Below are positions 13,661 to 18,606 of a stretch of DNA of 18,606 nucleotides, piece after piece. Position 1 is the stretch's first letter. Each line of letters starts with the position of its first letter. The position numbers were made by a program, and so were the translations under genes. The notes beneath the pieces were generated by a model, which was not told where the DNA came from, ran no database searches, and was given only the letters and a program-made list of their open reading frames with translations. Origin of the DNA: JBMOLL01 sp049325415 (GTDB lineage: Bacteria > Bacteroidota > Bacteroidia > Bacteroidales > GCA-2748055); the NCBI GenBank assembly GCA_049325415.1, contig JBMOLL010000025.1, forward strand, positions 1-18,606, written 5' to 3'.

Positions 13661-14125
13661 ATGGTAAATGAAAAAGAACTTGTAAAGGAACTCGCCGACA
13701 AGCATGGCAGGGACAGGGCAAGCCTGATTCCGATTTTACAGGACCTGGTCATACGGAAGAACTATCTTTCCGATGAGAACATGGTGGATGTAGCTGCAGA
13801 ACTTGATATTTCGGCTGCCGATGTATTCGGGACGGCCACCTTTTACTCTTTCCTTGATACGAAAGTAAGAGGGAAATATGTGATCCGCATCTGCAAGACC
13901 ATTTCATGTGCGATGAAGGGTAAGAATGATATTCTTGCCACCATCGAGGATACCCTGAAGATTAAAGTGGGAGAGATGACCTCCGACAGGAAATTCAGTC
14001 TGCTCGAGACCAATTGCATAGGATGGTGTCACAAGGCACCTGCCATGCTGATCAACGATACTCCTTATACCGAGTTAACCCCTCAGAAGGTCACCGAGAT
14101 TTTACAGGAGTACATGAAAAAATAA
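13661..14125 (+). CDS. hydC: [FeFe] hydrogenase subunit HydC (NuoE-like, 2Fe-2S)
   Basis: A 154-residue NuoE-type thioredoxin-like [2Fe-2S] protein. Cys78, Cys83, Cys119 and Cys123 form the family ligand set C-x4-C...C-x3-C (CKTISC and CIGWC). FGTATFYSF (56-64) is typical of the helical N-terminal part. In trimeric hydrogenases HydC pairs with the flavin subunit HydB and passes electrons between NAD(P)H and the hydrogenase. It is the first gene of hydC-hydB-hydA, with a good upstream promoter and a leader of about 80 bases. The gap to hydB is 23 bp. Confidence 0.93.
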   Translation: MVNEKELVKELADKHGRDRASLIPILQDLVIRKNYLSDENMVDVAAELDISAADVFGTATFYSFLDTKVRGKYVIRICKTISCAMKGKNDILATIEDTLKIKVGEMTSDRKFSLLETNCIGWCHKAPAMLINDTPYTELTPQKVTEILQEYMKK

Positions 14126-14148
14126 TGTAAATCGAAAAAACGGACAAC

Positions 14149-15309
14149 ATGAAAAATATACCTGTAAAAAGAGTTGAGCTCATTTTCGAAAAAGCCGATT
14201 GCAACGAGGTGATCAAAAAAGCCAGCAAGCTTACTTCGGAGCAGATCTGCAATGAGATCTATGAATCGGGACTGCGGGGCCGCGGTGGTGCCGGTTTCCC
14301 AACGGGCCTGAAGTGGAAGTTCACTTCCCAGGAAAAAGAACCTGTCAAATATATCGTTTGCAATGCCGATGAAGGCGAGCCCGGAACCTTTAAGGACCGC
14401 CAGATCCTCGACGAGGTGCCCGAAAAGGTGTTCTGCGGAATGGCCCTGGCATCGCGTGCTATCGGGGCAAAGGAGGGTTACCTCTATCTTCGCGGTGAAT
14501 ACCGTTTCCTGGTACCGAAACTCGAAGAAAAACTGCTCGTATTCCATAAACTGATGAAGGAGATCAAGCAGGATTTTGTGATCCACCTTCGCCTGGGCAG
14601 CGGTGCCTACATCTGCGGAGAAGAAAGCGCTCTTTTCGAATCCATTGAGGGAAAAAGAGGAGAGCCCAGAAACAAACCGCCCTATCCCACCACCTCGGGA
14701 TTGTTCGGGAAACCGACATCTATCAATAACGTGGAGACCTTTGTGTACACGGTCATGATCATCAAGTACGGTTCCACCTATTTCAAGGAACTGGGAACCA
14801 AGGACTCGGCAGGCTCCAAGGTGTTTTCCATCTCGGGGGATACCCCCAAGGCAGGCATCTATGAACTGGAACTGGGGATGTCGGTTGCCGAATTCGTTGA
14901 GGAATTCGGTGACGGCGATACCAAGGCCGTTCAGGTTGGCGGTGCCTCCGGTTTCTGCGTACCCCGGAAGAAATTTGCCGAAACCATCATCGGTTTTGAG
15001 GGTGTTCCTACCGGCGGATCTATGAAACTGTTCAACAGCTCCAGGTCCATGTATAACGTCCTTCATAATTACCTTGATTTCTTCGCCGAAGAGTCCTGCG
15101 GCCAGTGCACCCCCTGCCGGGTTGGTTGCCAGCAGTTGCTCAAAGGGATTGAAGCCGTGAAAAAAGGCGAGAAAAATTCCCGCTATCTCGATGAACTGGT
15201 GAAACTGGCCAGGACCATGAAGGCAGCCTCCAAATGCGGTCTGGGACAGTCCGTCGGAAACGCCTTCCGTTCCATCGTGGAGAATTTCAGAGAAGAAATC
15301 ATCTATTAA
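14149..15309 (+). CDS. hydB: [FeFe] hydrogenase flavin subunit HydB (NuoF-like, short form)
   Basis: A 386-residue NuoF/51-kDa-type subunit that oxidises or reduces NAD(P)(H) through FMN. The glycine-rich nucleotide/FMN region is GLRGRGGAGFPTGLKWKF (41-58), followed by NADEGEPGTFKDR (72-84) and GAYICGEESAL (152-162). A 4Fe-4S site is formed by Cys317, Cys320, Cys323 (SCGQCTPCR) and Cys363. The well-known bifurcating HydB of Thermotoga maritima has about 626 residues because of an extra N-terminal 2Fe-2S domain and a C-terminal ferredoxin-like domain; both are missing here. The protein is complete: it starts with its own ATG close to the core and ends after the cluster helix. The gap to hydA is 25 bp. 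Confidence 0.93.
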   Translation: MKNIPVKRVELIFEKADCNEVIKKASKLTSEQICNEIYESGLRGRGGAGFPTGLKWKFTSQEKEPVKYIVCNADEGEPGTFKDRQILDEVPEKVFCGMALASRAIGAKEGYLYLRGEYRFLVPKLEEKLLVFHKLMKEIKQDFVIHLRLGSGAYICGEESALFESIEGKRGEPRNKPPYPTTSGLFGKPTSINNVETFVYTVMIIKYGSTYFKELGTKDSAGSKVFSISGDTPKAGIYELELGMSVAEFVEEFGDGDTKAVQVGGASGFCVPRKKFAETIIGFEGVPTGGSMKLFNSSRSMYNVLHNYLDFFAEESCGQCTPCRVGCQQLLKGIEAVKKGEKNSRYLDELVKLARTMKAASKCGLGQSVGNAFRSIVENFREEIIY

Positions 15310-15334
15310 TGTAAAACCGAAAAATTAAGATATC

Positions 15335-17116
15335 ATGGTAAAACTGAATATAAATGGTCTTCCGGTTGAGGTCCCTGCCGGCACTACCATACTGGACGCT
15401 GCAAAAGCCCTCAGCTTCAGGATCCCGACACTTTGTAATCACGACGACCTTTGCGTTGCAGGTAACTGCCGAGTTTGCGTTGTTGAACAGAAAGGAGGCA
15501 AAGCTCTTGTTGCCGCCTGCGCCACCCCTGTAACCGAGGGTATGGAGATCATGACCAACTCCCTGACAGTCCGAACGGCCAGAAAACATATCATTGAACT
15601 TCTGCTTTCCGAACATAACGCCGACTGCACCAAATGCTACAAGAACGGGAAATGCGAACTGCAGGACCTCGCCAATGAATTCAGCGTGGGCGATCATATG
15701 TTCCTCGACCTGATCCACCACAAAAACTATACGGTGGACATGTTCTCTCCTTCCATTCAGAAAGACGACAGCAAATGTATCCGCTGCCAGCGCTGCGTGA
15801 GGACCTGCGAACAGCTGCAGGGGGTCAACGCCCTCACTGTTGCCTATAAAGGACACGAACAGAAGATCAGCACTTTTTACGACCTTTCCATGTCAGAGGT
15901 CATCTGTACCAATTGCGGCCAGTGCGTTAACCGCTGCCCGACCGGTGCCCTCGTGGAAAGAAACTACCTCGACGAAGTGTGGGACGTTATCCTGAATCCC
16001 GAAAAACATGTGGTCGTTCAGACCGCTCCTGCTGTAAGAGTTGGCCTGGGTGAAGCCCTTGGCCTCGAACCCGGTCACCGGCTCACGGGAACCATGGTAG
16101 CTGCCCTGAAGCGTCTTGGCTTTGATTCGGTACTGGATACCGACTTCACGGCCGACCTTACCATTATGGAAGAAGGAACCGAACTGCTCACCCGACTCAA
16201 AAAGGCACTTGTCGACAAGGATCAGAGTATTGCCCTGCCCATGACGACTTCCTGCTCACCGGGATGGATCAAGTTTATCGAACACACCTTCCCGCAGCTG
16301 CTTCCCAATGTCTCCAGCTGCAAGTCGCCGCAGCAGATGTTTGGCGCCCTGGCCAAGACCTATTATGCACAGAAGCGTGGTCTTGATCCTAAGAATGTGG
16401 TGAGTGTTTCCATTATGCCCTGTACGGCAAAGAAATACGAAGCCGACCGCCCCGAAATGAGGTCGAGCGGGTATAAAGACGTGGACTACGTGCTTACCAC
16501 CCGTGAGCTCGCCAAGATGATCAAACAGGCGGGGATCAATTTCGCCGGCTTGAAGGAAATGCCCTTCGACAGTATCATGGGAGCCTCCACCGGTGCGGCC
16601 GTCATTTTCGGAGCCACCGGCGGTGTAATGGAAGCCGCGCTGCGTACGGCCTATGAACTGGTTACCGGACGCGAGGTGCCCTTTAATAACCTGAACATCG
16701 AACCGGTAAGGGGGATGGAAGGTATCCGTCAGGCCAGCGTGAAAATCGAAGGCTGCCTGCCCGAATGGAAATTCCTGGAAGGTGTGGAACTGAAATGTGC
16801 CGTTGCTCACGGACTTGCAAATGCCAAACAGCTGATGACGGCGGTAAACGAAGGGAAAATGGACCTTCATTTTATCGAGATCATGGCCTGCCCGGGAGGA
16901 TGCCTGGGCGGTGGCGGACAACCGATCCCGACCAATAAGGAGATCCGGAAAAAGAGGGCGGAGGCGATTTACAGCGAAGATATGGACATGCCCATCAGGA
17001 AATCACATGAGAACCCCGAAGTGGTCCAGATCTACAAGGAATTCCTTGGAAAACCGCTGGGACATAAATCCCACGAGCTGCTGCATACCCACTACGTGGA
17101 AAGACCACGTTACTGA
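15335..17116 (+). CDS. hydA: [FeFe] hydrogenase catalytic subunit HydA (NAD(P)-linked, HndD-like)
   Basis: A 593-residue catalytic subunit that interconverts protons and H2. N-terminal 2Fe-2S domain with Cys34, 45, 48 and 62. His-ligated 4Fe-4S cluster with His94, Cys98, 101 and 107. Two 4Fe-4S clusters: CIRCQRCVRTC (148-158) and CTNCGQCVNRC (191-201). H-cluster domain from about 225: L1 TSCSPGW (305-311), L2 MPCTAKKYE (361-369) and L3 EIMACPGGCLGGGGQP (515-530). The small C-terminal domain (RKSHENPEVVQIYKEFLGKP) is complete. L1 carries Ser where the canonical TSCCPGW has its second Cys, and another Cys sits at 329 (SSCKSPQQ). Together with HydB and HydC this forms a soluble NAD(P)-dependent hydrogenase for H2 release in fermentation or H2 uptake. 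The maturases HydE, HydF and HydG are not in the window. Confidence 0.96.
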   Translation: MVKLNINGLPVEVPAGTTILDAAKALSFRIPTLCNHDDLCVAGNCRVCVVEQKGGKALVAACATPVTEGMEIMTNSLTVRTARKHIIELLLSEHNADCTKCYKNGKCELQDLANEFSVGDHMFLDLIHHKNYTVDMFSPSIQKDDSKCIRCQRCVRTCEQLQGVNALTVAYKGHEQKISTFYDLSMSEVICTNCGQCVNRCPTGALVERNYLDEVWDVILNPEKHVVVQTAPAVRVGLGEALGLEPGHRLTGTMVAALKRLGFDSVLDTDFTADLTIMEEGTELLTRLKKALVDKDQSIALPMTTSCSPGWIKFIEHTFPQLLPNVSSCKSPQQMFGALAKTYYAQKRGLDPKNVVSVSIMPCTAKKYEADRPEMRSSGYKDVDYVLTTRELAKMIKQAGINFAGLKEMPFDSIMGASTGAAVIFGATGGVMEAALRTAYELVTGREVPFNNLNIEPVRGMEGIRQASVKIEGCLPEWKFLEGVELKCAVAHGLANAKQLMTAVNEGKMDLHFIEIMACPGGCLGGGGQPIPTNKEIRKKRAEAIYSEDMDMPIRKSHENPEVVQIYKEFLGKPLGHKSHELLHTHYVERPRY

Positions 17117-17122
17117 TTCCAG

Positions 17123-17152
17123 AAAAAACCCGGTCAGCGACCGGGTTTTTTT
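17123..17152. terminator. Terminator after hydA, usable in both directions
   Basis: AAACCCGGTC (17126-17135), loop AGC, GACCGGGTTT (17139-17148), then more T. The left side has a run of A, which is a T-run on the minus strand, so it can also end the convergent gene at 17160-17531. The hydA stop is only 6 bases upstream and the other stop 8 bases downstream. Confidence 0.92.
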
Positions 17153-17159
17153 GTGTCTA

Positions 17160-17531
17160 TCAGGAAAAAAGCTCCACCGCTTCGTCCTGCATCAGAACCC
17201 AGATCGAATAGACCCCTTTGGCGGTCCCGATCGGAATATTCAGGCAGCCGATGGCAGCAACAATTAGAATCACTATCCGCGCCCAGGCTTTGTAGCTCAG
17301 AAGACCGATTCCCCCAATAATCCCGAAGGAAGCAAAAAAGATGATGATGAAGGGAAGGGTGTAGGTCAGAAAATGCAGTACCAGGGAGGCTACTTCATCT
17401 CCTTCAACAAAAGACCCGGCAAAGCCTATTACGATAAATACAACCAGGGCACCCAGGACTCCCAGTAAACCAAACCCGATATGAAGGGCGGCGACAAGGG
17501 ATACATGTTTTTTAATTTCTTTATTTTCCAT
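17160..17531 (-). CDS. Small integral membrane protein, hypothetical
   Basis: A 123-residue protein with hydrophobic segments at about 11-38, 50-78 and 82-111, a charged N-terminus (MENKEIKKH) and a C-terminal GCLNIPIGTAKGVYSIWVLM followed by the acidic tail QDEAVELFS. Proteins with this kind of C-terminus (LNIPIG...YxxWVL) are frequent in Bacteroidota but have no assigned role. It lies 86 bp downstream of the tRNA-editing gene on the same strand and shares a bidirectional terminator with hydA. I see no link to the hydrogenase. Confidence 0.75.
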   Translation of the reverse strand: MENKEIKKHVSLVAALHIGFGLLGVLGALVVFIVIGFAGSFVEGDEVASLVLHFLTYTLPFIIIFFASFGIIGGIGLLSYKAWARIVILIVAAIGCLNIPIGTAKGVYSIWVLMQDEAVELFS

Positions 17532-17617
17532 AAGGTCCGTTTTTTATGCAAGTTACAACAGATTTACACTTTTCGCCGCAACTTCCGGGGAAAACTGAGC
17601 AGGAAACCGCCGTTCTT

Positions 17618-18118
17618 TCAGTCGTCATAAAGCCGGATGAATTCATAAGCATTCCCTGTGTGTTCAAGATACCGGAGAAAACCCTCGAAGGGGATTACAA
17701 CAGAAGCCGTGTTGATATTGGGATGAAAGCTTATCCTGGATGCCTGAAGGAGTTTCTCGTCCAGAAAAAGGTAAACGTGATGGGTCGCGTCGTTAATAAG
17801 TCCGAAAGGAGTTACGGAACCAGGCGTGAGACCCAGATATTTCATCATCCGGTCAGGTGAGGCAAAGGAAAGCTTTCCCTGACGGAGCCTTTTTTCGAGG
17901 TCGTGGATATCCAGCAGGCGCGACGATTCCAGGATCACCAGGTAATGCCGGTCTCCCTTGTGGTTCCTGAAAAACAGGTTCTTGCAATGGGTGGCTTCGA
18001 TGTCCTTCCAGTATTTCATCGCCTCTTCGATTGTCGGGACAGGCGGGTGCTTGTAAAGGTCAAAGGGGATATTGAGTTCTTCGAGTAAGGAAGTTACCTG
18101 GCTGATTCGGGAGTCCAT
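17618..18118 (-). CDS. Prolyl-tRNA editing protein, ProXp-ala/PrdX type (YbaK domain)
   Basis: A 166-residue freestanding YbaK/aminoacyl-tRNA editing domain, predicted to remove wrong amino acids (typically alanine) from tRNA-Pro in the cytoplasm. Recognisable features are the N-terminal LLEELNIPFDLYKHPPVPTI, a conserved Lys46 in HCKNLFFRNHKG, LTPGSVTPFGLIND (97-110) and the FHPN motif at 131-134. The length matches the PrdX/ProXp-ala family. The ATG at 18118 is the natural start. Neighbours give no further hint; repeat-rich non-coding DNA lies upstream. Confidence 0.9.
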   Translation of the reverse strand: MDSRISQVTSLLEELNIPFDLYKHPPVPTIEEAMKYWKDIEATHCKNLFFRNHKGDRHYLVILESSRLLDIHDLEKRLRQGKLSFASPDRMMKYLGLTPGSVTPFGLINDATHHVYLFLDEKLLQASRISFHPNINTASVVIPFEGFLRYLEHTGNAYEFIRLYDD

Positions 18119-18159
18119 TTTTAATGTTGAAGATATTAATTTTATTCAGAGACACACAC

Positions 18160-18540
18160 ATTACAGGAGAGAAACGAACGGTAATGTGCCTGTCGGACTA
18201 ACGACTGGTGGTTTGGCAGGCTCTCCACTGTTCGTCGTAGTGAAAGGCAGAGCTCAAAGGCAGAAGATGTCCTTCGACCTGTGGTTCGGCAGGCTTACCA
18301 CTGCGCTCTCCGCGTGCCGCCGTAGCTTTCGCCGACGGCCGAAGCCTTTGGCGAAGGACTTAGCGGAGGGGCAGGAACCGGCGTTACCTTAAACAGGGGC
18401 AGGATCCCGAAAGTGGTTCGACTACGCTCACCAAGCAGCTCGATCCAGCGGCGGTAAACCGAGCCTGTCGAGGTTTACCACCCCAAACTCCATGCTTCGG
18501 TTCCTGAGCGAAGTAACGAGTTTATCGAGTTACGAGTCGA
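18160..18540. repeat. Tract of interspersed palindromic intergenic repeats
   Basis: About 380 bases of non-coding sequence built from short motifs that recur in both orientations: CTTCGACCTGTGGTTCGGCA, TGGTTCGACTACGCTCACCA, GAAGCCTTTGGCGAAGGACT, GAGCCTGTCGAGG and TTCCTGAGCGAAGTAACGAG. Hairpins include GGTAAACC (18453-18460) with GGTTTACC (18472-18479), and CTCCGC (18308-18313) with GCGGAG (18363-18368). Such GC-richer, Cys/Arg-codon-like palindromic units are common between genes of environmental Bacteroidota. There is no regular spacing as in CRISPR and no transposase. The units probably arose by spread of small repetitive elements. Confidence 0.65.
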
Positions 18541-18606
18541 AGGATTGCCTGTCGGGATTCTGAATCTGGATTTCCTGCATTTTGGTGTCGGTCATAGTTG
18601 CAATGC
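18530..18606 (-). CDS. Possible C-terminal end of a truncated gene
   Basis: The minus strand is open from the window edge to a TAA at 18532-18530 and reads IATMTDTKMQEIQIQNPDRQ followed by SFDS. The last few codons (CTTCGACTCGTAA) look like part of the neighbouring repeat tract, as if the repeat had supplied the stop codon. It is too short to assign a family and may be chance. Confidence 0.3.
   Translation of the reverse strand, partial: IATMTDTKMQEIQIQNPDRQSFDS

Noticed and set aside
14083..15066. A 327-codon open frame on the minus strand opposite hydB
   Set aside because: It is fully antisense to a gene with clear conserved motifs; its translation resembles no family I know and has shadow-frame composition.
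18160..18540. CRISPR array
   Set aside because: The repeated motifs vary in length, orientation and spacing, with no constant repeat-spacer pattern and no cas genes.

Overview
The window looks like chromosomal DNA of a Bacteroidota bacterium, probably an anaerobic, fermentative free-living lineage. Four things point there. Several genes are preceded by the Bacteroidota -7 element TAnnTTTG. The protein families are typical of the phylum: two-component-regulator propellers with Y_Y_Y, BlaI next to an M56 peptidase with a TonB tail, an AsmA-like giant, and a PorT-like barrel. Shine-Dalgarno sites are mostly absent. An oxygen-sensitive [FeFe] hydrogenase operon is present. Species level cannot be read from the sequence.

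Layout. 1-257 (-): the N-terminus of a membrane sensor histidine kinase, cut by the window edge. 294-2966 (-): an AsmA-like envelope protein. 3024-3734 (-): peptidase E (PepE). 3735-4066: no gene, but a terminator. 4067-5059 (-): a secreted outer-membrane beta-barrel protein. 5133-9776 (-): a 1547-residue sensor that fuses two periplasmic solute-binding domains, fourteen propeller repeats (two seven-bladed propellers), a Y_Y_Y domain, one membrane helix, a coiled coil and a SpoIIE-type PP2C phosphatase. 9881-10763 (-): a small SRPBCC/AHSA1 protein and a DUF2721-like membrane protein. 10954-12625 (-): a blaI/M56-peptidase pair with a strong terminator and a promoter that carries two identical-pattern operator dyads. 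12736-12952: a MITE-like palindromic element. 12971-13465 (-): dihydrofolate reductase. 13661-17116 (+): hydC-hydB-hydA, a trimeric NAD(P)-linked [FeFe] hydrogenase, closed by a terminator that can serve both strands. 17160-18118 (-): a small membrane protein and a ProXp/YbaK-type prolyl-tRNA editing protein. 18160-18540: a tract of palindromic intergenic repeats, then the possible tail of a truncated gene.

How the parts relate. The hydrogenase operon is the only plus-strand transcription unit. It faces folA across a 195-bp divergent region with two dyads around its promoter, which suggests regulated expression, plausibly by redox state. The blaI-M56 unit shows a near-complete repressor/sensor logic: BlaI should bind the two dyads in its own promoter and the membrane peptidase should relieve repression. 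The large SBP-propeller-PP2C protein is the most unusual gene: ligand sensing in the periplasm appears to be wired to a cytoplasmic protein phosphatase instead of a histidine kinase. No CRISPR array, rRNA or tRNA was recognised.
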